Source of the DNA: Prevotella melaninogenica
GTDB lineage: Bacteria > Bacteroidota > Bacteroidia > Bacteroidales > Bacteroidaceae
DNA: 64,000 bases
Assembly (NCBI RefSeq): GCF_013267595.1
Contig: NZ_CP054011.1
Location: forward strand, 1,068,147 to 1,132,146
Direction of reading: 5' to 3'
Part shown: positions 1-8,149 of the stretch, one piece after another
Layout of the letters: the number at the start of each line of letters is the position of its first letter
Position numbering within the stretch: the stretch's first letter is position 1
Notes under the pieces: generated by a model
What the model was told of the DNA's origin: nothing
What the model saw: the letters and a program-made list of their open reading frames with translations, nothing else
The model's database searches: none
Made by a program: the position numbers and the translations under genes

Positions 1-729
1 TACACAGGATTGGTAAACAATATCAAAGGAGTAAGGGTAAACCGCTTTATCTCAACCATAGCGGGAGTCTATTTCTTCCTGTCGGTTGCAGGACTACGTC
101 TGACACCAGTTGAGGGCTTCGTTATCTTTGTACCCTACATTCTGACAATTCTCTACCTGTTGGTTTCAGAGCTGTATCTGAAGAATGAGAACCCTATCAA
201 CAGCTGGGCATACACGATGTTAGGACAGATGTATATCGCATTGCCTTTCTCAATGATTAACGTATTAGCTTTCCAGCAGGGTGAGATGGGACAGATAACC
301 TTTGATTTCCTTCTTCCATTGAGTATCTTCATCTTCCTTTGGACAAATGATACAGGTGCTTATCTCTGCGGTTCGCTCTTCGGCAAGCACAAACTCTTCC
401 CACGTATCAGTCCTAAGAAGAGTTGGGAAGGAAGCATTGGTGGCGGTATTCTTGTTCTCATTGTGGCAGGCGTCATCGGCTACTTTGCAAACATCGGTGC
501 TACACCTCACATGCTGAGCATTCCTGCATGGGTAGGTCTTGGACTCGTCGTAGTGGTCTTCGGAACATGGGGCGACCTTGTTGAGAGTCTTCTCAAGCGT
601 ACACTCGGTGTCAAGGATAGCGGTAATATGCTGCCTGGACATGGTGGTATGCTCGACCGCTTTGACTCATCACTCTTAGCAATACCAGCTGCTGTCGTGT
701 ATCTCTATACATTGACATTCTTCTATTAA
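1..729 (+). CDS. cdsA: Phosphatidate cytidylyltransferase, 5' end outside window
   Basis: CDP-diacylglycerol synthase, a polytopic inner-membrane enzyme that makes CDP-diacylglycerol from phosphatidate and CTP for phospholipid synthesis. The reading frame is already open at base 1, so the N-terminus lies upstream; the TTG at 10 is only the first start-like codon and not a likely real start. About 243 residues are present with several hydrophobic helices. The family signature lies near the C-terminus: SLLKRTLGVKDSG followed by LPGHGGMLDRFDS, with the expected KRxxxxKD and HGGxxDRxD residues. A strong hairpin follows the stop. The family call is firm. Confidence 0.95.
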   Translation, partial: YTGLVNNIKGVRVNRFISTIAGVYFFLSVAGLRLTPVEGFVIFVPYILTILYLLVSELYLKNENPINSWAYTMLGQMYIALPFSMINVLAFQQGEMGQITFDFLLPLSIFIFLWTNDTGAYLCGSLFGKHKLFPRISPKKSWEGSIGGGILVLIVAGVIGYFANIGATPHMLSIPAWVGLGLVVVVFGTWGDLVESLLKRTLGVKDSGNMLPGHGGMLDRFDSSLLAIPAAVVYLYTLTFFY

Positions 730-756
730 ACTATAATAAAAAAAGAAATAACAGAC

Positions 757-789
757 GTATAGGGACAGACGGGGCCGTCTGTCCCTATG
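757..789 (+). terminator. Hairpin terminator after cdsA
   Basis: A near-perfect inverted repeat (arms about 758-770 and 777-789, core AGGGACAGAC/GTCTGTCCCT) sits 30 bp after the cdsA stop and ends in a short T-rich stretch. It probably separates cdsA from the SprT-like gene. The arm resembles the hairpin at 18060-18097. Confidence 0.65.
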
Positions 790-817
790 TTGTTTATAAT
801 CTTGCCCTATTCCGACA

Positions 818-1465
818 ATGAACGCAGACCTCACCATAGATTATCTTCGACAAGCTTTTGAACATTATAACAACCTCATCTTTGACGGTAAACTACCCGT
901 ACCAAATCTGAAGTGGTCGCGTGCTAAGACTCGTTTAGGGCAGATGGCATGTAAAAGAAAGATGAGTTGGGGGCGTACAAAGTTTTATGACTTTAGTATT
1001 TCTATTTCTAACTATTATAAACTGACAACAGAACAGATAGACGATGTGCTCATTCATGAGATGATACACTACTCTATTGCCTATACAGGACTGAAAGACA
1101 CATCATCACACGGCATTGTATTTCGTGGTATGATGGACAAGATTAACCGTAGCTTTGGTAGACACATCACAATCTCCGTACGCACACGTAACCTACAACC
1201 ACGTACGTTACAACAGCATAAAGACCATCTCATATTAGCTTTAGAAACGAAAGATGGTAAGTATTTTCTTTCTTCTGTCAATCCCTCTGCCGCAGGTAAG
1301 TTGGCAATCTCCCTTGCTCGTGCCCGTGAGATAGCACATTATGCATGGTATCAATCACAAGACGAATACTTCCACAACATGCCACGCGTTCGCTCTTTGC
1401 GTGGCAGACCAGTATCTAAAGAGGTTTATACAACGATGATTGAGAAGATGATACTCCTAAGATAA
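818..1465 (+). CDS. SprT-like zinc metalloprotein
   Basis: A 215-residue protein of the SprT-like family (SprT/Spartan-type zinc metallopeptidase fold). The predicted zinc site is the HEMIH motif around residue 80, followed by a SSHGIVFRGMMD segment that usually supplies the third ligand. The N-terminal NNLIFDGKLPVPNLKWS is typical of SprT-like domains. No signal peptide is seen, so it is likely cytoplasmic. Family members have been linked to DNA-protein crosslink repair, but the bacterial role is unclear, so substrate is not inferred. It starts 90 bp after cdsA, beyond a terminator, so it is probably transcribed separately. Confidence 0.85.
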   Translation: MNADLTIDYLRQAFEHYNNLIFDGKLPVPNLKWSRAKTRLGQMACKRKMSWGRTKFYDFSISISNYYKLTTEQIDDVLIHEMIHYSIAYTGLKDTSSHGIVFRGMMDKINRSFGRHITISVRTRNLQPRTLQQHKDHLILALETKDGKYFLSSVNPSAAGKLAISLARAREIAHYAWYQSQDEYFHNMPRVRSLRGRPVSKEVYTTMIEKMILLR

Positions 1466-1480
1466 GAAACAGACGAAGAT

Positions 1481-1680
1481 ATATTTGTAAACTATTTTCA
1501 TGCAACTCAAAACCAACACATGCTCTTTTAGCTTCTTAAAGACGCCTAATTGGCTTGCAAAAGGTGCCCTTTAAGACCCTTACTAACGCCCTTTTGAAGT
1601 CCAATTAAGCACCTTTTACTTTACGACTTTATAACCAACTGATTTCTTGCCTATTACGAACCTACTTTTTACACGTATTT
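1481..1680 (-). repeat. 200-bp intergenic repeat, copy 1
   Basis: Reverse-complement copy of a 200-bp repeat also present at 62165-62364 and, less complete, at 17660-17800. On the minus strand it runs from AAATACGTGTAAAAAG to AAAATAGTTTACAAATAT. Inside are AAAAGGTGCTTAATTGGAC, CAAAAGGGCGTTAGTAAG and GGGCACCTTTTGCAAGCC; AAAAGGTGC and GCACCTTTT can pair as a long-range hairpin. No coding capacity is apparent. It fills most of the space between the SprT-like gene and the toxin array. Confidence 0.8.
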
Positions 1681-1737
1681 TTACCTTCAGTTATAGATGT
1701 TTTGTTAGAAATTATGTAAATATTTTTCAAACCCTCA

Positions 1738-1965
1738 TTAACATCTGGTTTTACATAACCATATTCCTTTCCTAAATTCATGAGGAATATCGCCCATACC
1801 CTTCTGTGCACCATAAGCCAAATCACTTGCCCACATTGCATGCCCTGCACCAGCCATATCTCCTTTCAACATATATTCTAAAGCTCTCTCGTTAAAGCTC
1901 ATTGTTTCTTTGCCAAATTGCTTATTACCGTAGGCTTCATTCTTTGTTCTTAAACCGCCTTTCAA
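1738..1965 (-). pseudogene. Truncated toxin-tail cassette (T4) at array end
   Basis: Last and most degraded copy of the toxin-tail module. It keeps the conserved segment GNKQFGKETMSFNERALEYM through DLAYGAQKGMGDIPHEF, then leaves homology after KGIW (about 1750). It ends at a nearby stop, lacking the hydrophobic helix and variable tail present in the other copies. Its first 29 bases overlap the 3' end of immunity gene Imm6 in another frame, as in the other cassettes. No immunity gene follows. It marks the decayed distal end of the array. Confidence 0.8.
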
Positions 1966-2557
1966 ATTCCTCCTTTGGCATCTTATACTTTAAGTAGTTA
2001 ATGACATTGTTCCGATAGAATTTATCCATAAAGACAGAGTCAGTATCCTTTCCACTAAACCATATCGGCTCACTCACACCAACTGCTTTCAGTACGGGTA
2101 CAGGATTGTCTTTTGTCCCATACTCGGGGTTATTCATATCGTCACGATTGACAGTAAGGTAAAGTTCCTTCTCTACATAACTCCCATTGACATCCACAAA
2201 TGCAATAATATTCATATACTTTTTATACTCCTTACAATAGAAAGAAGTGTAATCAGCACTTGGGTTATTAAAATAATTACGGGAATCATTGGTTGTATCA
2301 AACCTTTCATATAGAGGATACTTTTCTCTATCAACATTATGTAAATATAGTTTAGAATCCGCATTAGGCATAGATACTTTTATAATATAGCTATTATCTT
2401 TATATTGCTTATAGAACATAACTGTATTTTTATTATACTTTTCTTTATAATAAAATTTATCTATTAAATTTGACACCATAGGCACTATGAAAACTGTCCC
2501 AATAAGACTACCAATAAAGACCCAAGGGAAAAAAACTGCATATTTCAATAATTTCAT
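1937..2557 (-). CDS. Predicted membrane immunity protein Imm6
   Basis: A 206-residue member of the repeated immunity family. An N-terminal membrane helix (about residues 8-30, FFPWVFIGSLIGTVFIVPMV) is followed by a variable middle and a nearly invariant C-terminal third containing YGTKDNPVPVLKAVGVSEP and YLKYKMPKEEFERRFKNKE. It starts 2 bp after toxin cassette T3. The last ~95 residues are almost identical to Imm1, while the middle differs, consistent with gene conversion. The role as immunity to the adjacent toxin tail is inferred from position and one-to-one pairing; no known immunity family was recognised. Confidence 0.7.
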   Translation of the reverse strand: MKLLKYAVFFPWVFIGSLIGTVFIVPMVSNLIDKFYYKEKYNKNTVMFYKQYKDNSYIIKVSMPNADSKLYLHNVDREKYPLYERFDTTNDSRNYFNNPSADYTSFYCKEYKKYMNIIAFVDVNGSYVEKELYLTVNRDDMNNPEYGTKDNPVPVLKAVGVSEPIWFSGKDTDSVFMDKFYRNNVINYLKYKMPKEEFERRFKNKE

Positions 2558-2559
2558 TA

Positions 2560-2982
2560 TTATAATGTATTTGCTATAACAGTAATATTTTTCTTATTAT
2601 CTCTACGACTCTTTATAATTTCTTTTACTATATCCTCGTACATTTTATTCTCTTCTTTATTATCCCCCCATTCTATCTGATTACTAACTATCGAACTCAG
2701 AATACCAATTCCGATACCACCAAGTGTAAACCATTTGTTTGATACATTCCATTTGAAAGCCTTAGTTTTACCTGACCATATTCCTTTCCAAAATTCATGA
2801 GGAATATCGCCCATACCTTTCTGTGCACCATACGCCAAATCACTTGCCCACATTGCATGCCCTGCACCAGCCATGTCGCCTTTCAACATATATTCTAAAG
2901 CTCTCTCGTTAAAGCTCATTGCTTCTTTGCCAAGTTGCTTATTACCGTAGGCTTCATTCTTTGTTCTTAAACCGTCTTTCAA
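2560..2982 (-). CDS. Orphan toxin-tail cassette T3, open frame
   Basis: A 140-codon open frame matching the C-terminal ~128 residues of the spike protein at 6858-8147: conserved GNKQLGKEAMSFNERALEYM, the hydrophobic helix WFTLGGIGIGILSSIVSNQI, then a variable basic tail ending NKKNITVIANTL. It has no PAAR-like region and no good start: the first start-like codon is a TTG inside the upstream immunity gene in another frame. It is therefore probably a silent recombination donor rather than an expressed protein, though coupled translation cannot be excluded. This is the only downstream cassette without an obvious lesion. Confidence 0.7.
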   Translation of the reverse strand: MKDGLRTKNEAYGNKQLGKEAMSFNERALEYMLKGDMAGAGHAMWASDLAYGAQKGMGDIPHEFWKGIWSGKTKAFKWNVSNKWFTLGGIGIGILSSIVSNQIEWGDNKEENKMYEDIVKEIIKSRRDNKKNITVIANTL

Positions 2983-3573
2983 ATTCCTCCTTTGGCATCT
3001 TATATTTCAAATAGTTAATAACATTATTCCGATAGAAATTATCCATAAAAACAGAATCAGTATCCTTACCACTAAACCATATCGGTTCACTCACACCAAC
3101 TGCTTTCAGTACTGGTACAGGGTTATCTTTTGTACCATACTCGGGGTTATTCATATCATCACGATTGACAGTAAGGTAAAGTTCTTTCTCTATATAACTC
3201 CCATTAACCCTGTAAAAAGTAATAATATTTAGGTATTTCTTGTAGTCAAGACTATAAAATGTGGTATAATAAGCTTTGGGAAACAAAAAATACTGTTTAG
3301 AGTCATAAGTGGTATCAAATCTCTCACTTAAAGGGAACTTTTCTTCATCTACATTGTTTAAATAATATTTTGAATCTGCAGGAGGCATTGTCACATTTAT
3401 AATAATAGACTTTTCTATATACTGCTTATAAAACATTATTGCATCGGTATTGTACTTATTTTTATAATACAGTGCATTAACTATTTTGGGCATCATAGGA
3501 ATTATAAAAATGAGCCTATAATACTACCGATTGTTACCCAAGGGATAAAACTTATAAATTTCATTTTAGACAT
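2954..3573 (-). pseudogene. Immunity-family gene Imm5 with frameshift in a T tract
   Basis: The open part (2954-3496) encodes the middle and conserved C-terminus of the immunity family. The missing N-terminus is just upstream in another frame: ATG at 3573 gives MSKMKFISFIPWVTIGSIIG, matching Imm4. The frame breaks at five consecutive T (plus-strand AAAAA, 3506-3510); six would restore SFFIIPMMPK. It follows Imm4 with only a few bases between and has no toxin cassette of its own in front. A single-base loss or a sequencing error are both possible. Confidence 0.75.
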
Positions 3574-3579
3574 CACTAT

Positions 3580-4203
3580 CTATTTTTTAGTCTTGAACCG
3601 CCTTTCAAACTCTTCTTTTGGCATCTTATACTTCAAATAGTTAATGACATTGTTCCGATAAAACTTATCCATAAAGACTGAATCAGTATCCTTTCCACTA
3701 AACCATATTGGTTCACTCACACCAACAGCTTTTAGCACGGGTACAGGATTGTCCTTTGTCCCATACGAAGGGTTATTCATATCGTCACGATTTATAGTTA
3801 GGTAAACTGTTTTATTTCCATAACTCCCTTGTACATTTTGGAAAGCAATAATATTCAAATATTTCTTATACTCTTTACTATAGAAAATGCGATAATCAGC
3901 ACTTGGGTTACTAAAGTATTTTTTTGAGTCGTAGGTTGTTATAAATGTTTCGCCCAAGGAATGAAGATCATTATCACTATTATGTAAGAATAGTTTTGAG
4001 TCAAAGTCTGGTATTACTACTTTTACGCAAACACTATCTTCTATATATTTCTTATAAAATTTTGATGCATCATTATTATATTTGTCCTTATAATACAATG
4101 CATCAACTATCTTGGGCATCATAGGTACAATAAATAGTGAACCAATAACACTTCCGATAGTTACCCAAGGGATAAAACTTATAAATTTGACCTTTGTCAT
4201 CAC
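3580..4203 (-). CDS. Predicted membrane immunity protein Imm4
   Basis: A 207-residue member of the repeated immunity family: N-terminal helix FIPWVTIGSVIGSLFIVPMM, variable region about residues 45-125, conserved C-terminus with NPVPVLKAVGVSEPIWFSG. It begins 3 bp after Imm3, with no toxin cassette between them, so it is an orphan immunity gene. This suggests either loss of its toxin tail or selection to keep protection against toxins of other strains. Confidence 0.7.
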   Translation of the reverse strand: MMTKVKFISFIPWVTIGSVIGSLFIVPMMPKIVDALYYKDKYNNDASKFYKKYIEDSVCVKVVIPDFDSKLFLHNSDNDLHSLGETFITTYDSKKYFSNPSADYRIFYSKEYKKYLNIIAFQNVQGSYGNKTVYLTINRDDMNNPSYGTKDNPVPVLKAVGVSEPIWFSGKDTDSVFMDKFYRNNVINYLKYKMPKEEFERRFKTKK

Positions 4204-4206
4204 GTT

Positions 4207-4830
4207 CTACTTTCCTTTCTTGAATCGTCTTTCAAACTCCTCCTTTGGCATCTTATATTTCAAGTAGCGTATGATATTGTTATAATAGAAACTGTCCATA
4301 TATGCTTGGTCATAATCTCTGTCATTGTCTCTAATGGATTCATGAACTCCCACCATCTTTAGAACAGGAACAGGATTGTCTTTGGTACCATACGCTGGAT
4401 TATTCATATCATCCTTATTTACAGTCATAAACACCTCTTTGTTATAAAATCCCCATGTAGTAAAATATCCCATGAATATAATATTAAAGAACTTTTTATA
4501 TTCCGTAGAATAAAAAGGAACATACTCCGCAGAGGGTCTATCAAAGTAATTACTCTTCGACTTTATTTTGAATCTTTCGTGTGTAACAACTTTATCATCT
4601 ACATTTTCTAAATAATATTTTGAATCCTCATCAGGCATCCTACATTTTATAACATAAGAATTCTCCATATATCTTTTATATACAGATTTTACATTCTCAT
4701 CAGACTCATACTTCTCTGAGTAGTAGACTTTATCGAAAAGGTAATATCCCAAAGGAATAACAACTAATGTTCCAAGTATTTGTCCAATAAGGACCCATGG
4801 AATGAAACTTAAATATTTTGTGATATTCAT
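4207..4830 (-). CDS. Predicted membrane immunity protein Imm3, most divergent copy
   Basis: A 207-residue immunity-family protein, the most divergent of the six. The N-terminal helix is FIPWVLIGQILGTLVVIPLG, the middle differs strongly, and even the C-terminal third is altered (VLKMVGVHESIRDNDRDYD, ending RRFKKGK). The start overlaps the end of toxin cassette T2 by 4 bases (ATGA), the tight coupling expected of a toxin-immunity pair. Confidence 0.7.
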   Translation of the reverse strand: MNITKYLSFIPWVLIGQILGTLVVIPLGYYLFDKVYYSEKYESDENVKSVYKRYMENSYVIKCRMPDEDSKYYLENVDDKVVTHERFKIKSKSNYFDRPSAEYVPFYSTEYKKFFNIIFMGYFTTWGFYNKEVFMTVNKDDMNNPAYGTKDNPVPVLKMVGVHESIRDNDRDYDQAYMDSFYYNNIIRYLKYKMPKEEFERRFKKGK

Positions 4831-5246
4831 ACTAATGAAGCTCTTATATTTATTCCTATGTTACCTTTTCTATTCTTCTGAATTTCTCTTACCATGCTTT
4901 CATATAAATCATTTTCTTCCTCATTATCCCCCCATTCTATCTGATTACTAACTATCGAACTCAGAATACCAATTCCGATACCACCAAGTGTAAACCATTT
5001 GTTTGATACATTCCATTTGAAAGCCTTAGTTTTACCTGACCATATTCCTTTCCAAAATTCATGAGGAATATCGCCCATACCTTTCTGTGTACCATAAGCC
5101 AAATCACTTGCCCACATTGCATGCCCTGCACCAGCCATGTCGCCTTTCAACATATATTATAAAGCTCTCTCGTTAAAGCTCATTGCTTCTTTGCCAAGTT
5201 GCTTATTACCGTAGGCTTCATTCTTTATTCTTAAACCGTCTTTCAA
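4827..5246 (-). pseudogene. Toxin-tail cassette T2 with in-frame stop
   Basis: Same module as the other cassettes, but the codon for Glu in FNERALEYML is TAA (plus strand tta near 5157-5159; GAA in the other copies). Only the part after this stop (from 5153) is an uninterrupted frame with an ATG. The downstream part keeps the hydrophobic helix and ends in a distinct tail, VREIQKNRKGNIGINIRASLV without its first residue. The first 29 bases overlap the 3' end of Imm2 in another frame. Its paired immunity gene Imm3 is intact. Confidence 0.75.
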
Positions 5247-5838
5247 ATTCCTCCTTTGGCATCTTATACTTTAAGTAGTTAATGACATTGTTCCGATAGA
5301 AATTATCCATAAAGACAGAATCAGTATCCTTACCACTAAACCATATCGGTTCACTCACACCGACTGCTTTCAGTACAGGCACAGGATTATCTTTTGTCCC
5401 ATACTCGGGATTATTCATATCATCACGGTTAACGGTTAAAACAACCTCCTTTCCCCAATAATTCCCATCTACATTTTGAAAAGAAATAATGTTCATACAT
5501 TTCTGATATTCTGAGCAGAAAAAGATACAGTAGTCGGCACTTGGATAACTAAAAAATTTTTTTGAATCGTAGGTTACCTTAAAACTCTCGCCCAAAGGAT
5601 ATCTTTCTTTATCACAATTATGTAAGACTTTATCAGATTTATATGACGGCATTACTACTTTAATAGTAATACAACTATCAATGTATTTTTGGTAAACCTC
5701 AGAAGCTCTGTTGTTATATTTATCCTTATAAAATAGGACATCCATTATTTTAGGTATCATTGGAACAATAAACATAGAACCTATTAAACTTCCTACGAAC
5801 ACCCAAGGAAATAATCCCAGAAAATTTATACTTTTCAT
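5218..5838 (-). CDS. Predicted membrane immunity protein Imm2
   Basis: A 206-residue immunity-family protein with N-terminal helix LFPWVFVGSLIGSMFIVPMI, a variable middle rich in Tyr, Cys and Asp, and the conserved C-terminus. It lies 4 bp after the frame-restored end of toxin cassette T1. Function is inferred from its place in the array. Confidence 0.7.
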   Translation of the reverse strand: MKSINFLGLFPWVFVGSLIGSMFIVPMIPKIMDVLFYKDKYNNRASEVYQKYIDSCITIKVVMPSYKSDKVLHNCDKERYPLGESFKVTYDSKKFFSYPSADYCIFFCSEYQKCMNIISFQNVDGNYWGKEVVLTVNRDDMNNPEYGTKDNPVPVLKAVGVSEPIWFSGKDTDSVFMDNFYRNNVINYLKYKMPKEEFERRFKNKE

Positions 5839-5842
5839 AACT

Positions 5843-6263
5843 TTACGAACTAATAGCAGTAATATTAATTCCCCCTACTTTTGCTTTTCGTGCATCTATA
5901 ATCTCTCATCATCTTTTCATACAAAAGGTTTTCTTCTGCATTATCCCCCCATTCTATCTGATTACTAACTATCGAACTCAGAATACCAATTCCGATACCA
6001 CCAAGTGTAAACCATTTGTTTGATACATTCCATTTGAAAGCCTTAGTTTTACCTGACCATATTCCTTTCCAAAATTCATGAGGAATATCGCCCATACCCT
6101 TCTGTGCACCATAAGCCAAATCACTTGCCCACATTGCATGCCCTGCACCAGCCATATCTCCTTTCAACATATATTCTAAAGCTCTCTCGTTAAAGCTCAT
6201 TGCTTCTTTGCCAAGTTGCTTATTACCGTAGGCTTCATTCTTTGTTCTTAAACCGTCTTTCAA
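5843..6263 (-). pseudogene. Toxin-tail cassette T1 with tail frameshift
   Basis: Conserved toxin module (GNKQLGKEAMSF through SSIVSNQIEWGDN) whose tail reads LLYEKMMRDYRCTKSKSRGN and stops at 5865. Adding one base after MMR gives EIIDARKAKVGGINITAISS and a stop at 5843, 4 bp before Imm2. That restored tail matches the length, charge and spacing of the tails at the other pairs, so a 1-base deletion is the likely cause. As with the other cassettes there is no PAAR-like part; the first start-like codon is a TTG inside Imm1. Confidence 0.75.
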
Positions 6264-6855
6264 ATTCCCCCTTTGGCATCTTATATTTCAAGTAGTTAAT
6301 AACATTGTTCCGATAGAATTTATCCATAAAGACAGAGTCAGTATCCTTTCCACTAAACCATATCGGCTCACTCACACCAACTGCTTTCAGTACGGGTACA
6401 GGATTGTCTTTTGTACCATACTCGGGATTATTCATATCATCACGATTGACAGTAAGGTAAAGTTCCTTCTCTACATAACTCCCATTGACATCCACAAATG
6501 CAATAATATTCATATACTTTTTATACTCCTTACAATAGAAAGAAGTGTAATCAGCACTTGGGTTATTAAAAAAATTACGAGAGTCATAAGTTGTATCAAA
6601 AACTTCACTTAAAGGATACTTTTCATCATCAATGTTATTTAGATATAACTGTGACTCTTCCGGTGGCATTATTACCTTTATTCTATAACATTTATCCATA
6701 TACTGTTTATAAAATATTACAGCTTCGTTGTTATATTTATTCTTATAGCATAATGCATCAATAACCTTAGGCATCATCGGTACTATAAAACATGAACCTA
6801 TCAGACTCCCGATAAGCACCCATGGAATAAAATGCGTATATTCTGTTATTTTCAT
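6235..6855 (-). CDS. Immunity protein Imm1 next to the expressed spike-toxin
   Basis: A 206-residue predicted membrane protein starting 2 bp after the spike-toxin gene, so very likely its cognate immunity protein. N-terminal helix FIPWVLIGSLIGSCFIVPMM, variable middle (YKNKYNNEAVIFYKQYMDKC onward), conserved C-terminal third. The gene's 3' end overlaps by 29 bases, in another frame, the start of the next toxin-tail cassette. The mode of protection is unknown; a membrane location would suit a toxin tail that carries a hydrophobic helix. Confidence 0.75.
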   Translation of the reverse strand: MKITEYTHFIPWVLIGSLIGSCFIVPMMPKVIDALCYKNKYNNEAVIFYKQYMDKCYRIKVIMPPEESQLYLNNIDDEKYPLSEVFDTTYDSRNFFNNPSADYTSFYCKEYKKYMNIIAFVDVNGSYVEKELYLTVNRDDMNNPEYGTKDNPVPVLKAVGVSEPIWFSGKDTDSVFMDKFYRNNVINYLKYKMPKGEFERRFKNKE

Positions 6856-6857
6856 AT

Positions 6858-8147
6858 TTATAAACTATTTGCTAAGATTGAAATTTTAGTTTTATTATTT
6901 TTCCTTGCTTTCTTTATTTTATCAATCATACTTTTATATAACAGATTCTCTTCTTTATTATCCCCCCATTCTATCTGATTACTAACTATTGAACTCAGAA
7001 TACCAATCCCGATACCACCAAGTGTAAACCATTTGTTTGATACATTCCATTTGAAAGCCTTAGTTTTACCTGACCATATTCCTTTCCAAAATTCATGAGG
7101 AATATCGCCCATACCTTTCTGTGCACCATAAGCCAAATCACTTGCCCACATTGCATGCCCTGCACCAGCCATATCCCCTTTCAACATATATTCTAAGGCT
7201 CTCTCGTTAAAGCTCATTGCTTCTTTGCCAAGTTGCTTATTACCTGCTATAATACCCATAACAGTCTCTGCACCAGAATATCCTGTCCCCACTGCAGTGC
7301 CTGTACCAGAATTCTTCATATCATCATCAGTTAAGATATCATGCTTCGTATTAATAGATACTTTGTCATCATCTGTCTCAAGTGCTAACTTAGCATACTT
7401 GTTTTGCAAAACGACATTGTCGTCACGATAACTACCATTGCCACCTTTCAGATAATCATACACAGATAAACCCGAGCCAAGAATAAGACCAACAACAGCT
7501 CCACCTGCCTGCCCCTCAAAACCTCCAAGCAAAGCATTTGCACCATTACCTATGACACCCTGAAAAAACTTTGACCACATGTTTTTACTTGCTATTTTAT
7601 CATTAGTCTTACTAATCATTTTTGCAAGTTCTACAGCCTTTGCATGATCCATAACCAAGGAAACTACACCACCTTTGGAACAAGTAAGTATCGAACGTTC
7701 CAAAAGAGCATTACTTTTCTCCAGATAAACCTTACGATGAAACAAACTCCACTCCCCTTCAAGAGAACTATCACATTCATTAGCCAAGTATCTGTAAGTT
7801 GCCGATGCTCCTGTGGCAACTGCTGCCGATGTCGTTAACACTGCTGTAGCTCCCATTGCAGCTATAATTATAGGGGTAGCAGCACCCGCCGTTATTACAA
7901 CTAATGTCACAGCTAAAGCTCCAAGTGCAAGACCTGTAAGCAATCCTGCAAGTCCTGAAAAGAAAGACTGTTTGATACGACATTGTAACGAGCAACTCAA
8001 CTTCTTGTCACAAGTATTTAGCAAAGGCTTTTTTTCTTTGCCATACAAAACTTTAGCCTCACGTGTCAATCCTAATTGTGCTGGTTCGCCTCCTGTCATC
8101 TCCGTACAGATAACATCTGTGCCAGCAGGTATATATGATTGTGCCAT
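6858..8147 (-). CDS. PAAR-like (DUF4280-type) spike with C-terminal toxin tail
   Basis: A 429-residue protein. Residues 1-60 (SYIPAGTDVICTEMTGGEP, LLNTCDKKLSC) and about 120-170 (LERSILTCSKGGVVSLVMDH) look like the two halves of a DUF4280/PAAR-like spike tip. A hydrophobic segment of about 55 residues (GLLTGLALGALAVTLVVITA) separates them. A Gly-rich linker follows (170-300). From residue 302 it becomes identical in kind to the downstream cassettes: GNKQLGKEAMSFNERALEYM, hydrophobic helix at about 373-394, then a basic tail ending KTKISILANSL. DUF4280 proteins are known as tips of contractile injection or type VI systems; no such apparatus is in the window. Toxic activity of the tail is inferred. 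Confidence 0.7.
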   Translation of the reverse strand: MAQSYIPAGTDVICTEMTGGEPAQLGLTREAKVLYGKEKKPLLNTCDKKLSCSLQCRIKQSFFSGLAGLLTGLALGALAVTLVVITAGAATPIIIAAMGATAVLTTSAAVATGASATYRYLANECDSSLEGEWSLFHRKVYLEKSNALLERSILTCSKGGVVSLVMDHAKAVELAKMISKTNDKIASKNMWSKFFQGVIGNGANALLGGFEGQAGGAVVGLILGSGLSVYDYLKGGNGSYRDDNVVLQNKYAKLALETDDDKVSINTKHDILTDDDMKNSGTGTAVGTGYSGAETVMGIIAGNKQLGKEAMSFNERALEYMLKGDMAGAGHAMWASDLAYGAQKGMGDIPHEFWKGIWSGKTKAFKWNVSNKWFTLGGIGIGILSSIVSNQIEWGDNKEENLLYKSMIDKIKKARKNNKTKISILANSL

Positions 8148-8149
8148 AG

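Noticed and set aside
265..642. Minus-strand 125-codon frame
   Set aside because: It lies wholly inside cdsA on the opposite strand and has no family features.
1662..1850. Minus-strand 62-codon frame
   Set aside because: It reads the truncated toxin cassette T4 in a wrong frame; the conserved residues are in the other frame.
1738..8147. Array could be an assembly artefact of one repeated unit
   Set aside because: Each unit has a different toxin tail and immunity middle and different lesions, so the copies are real and distinct.
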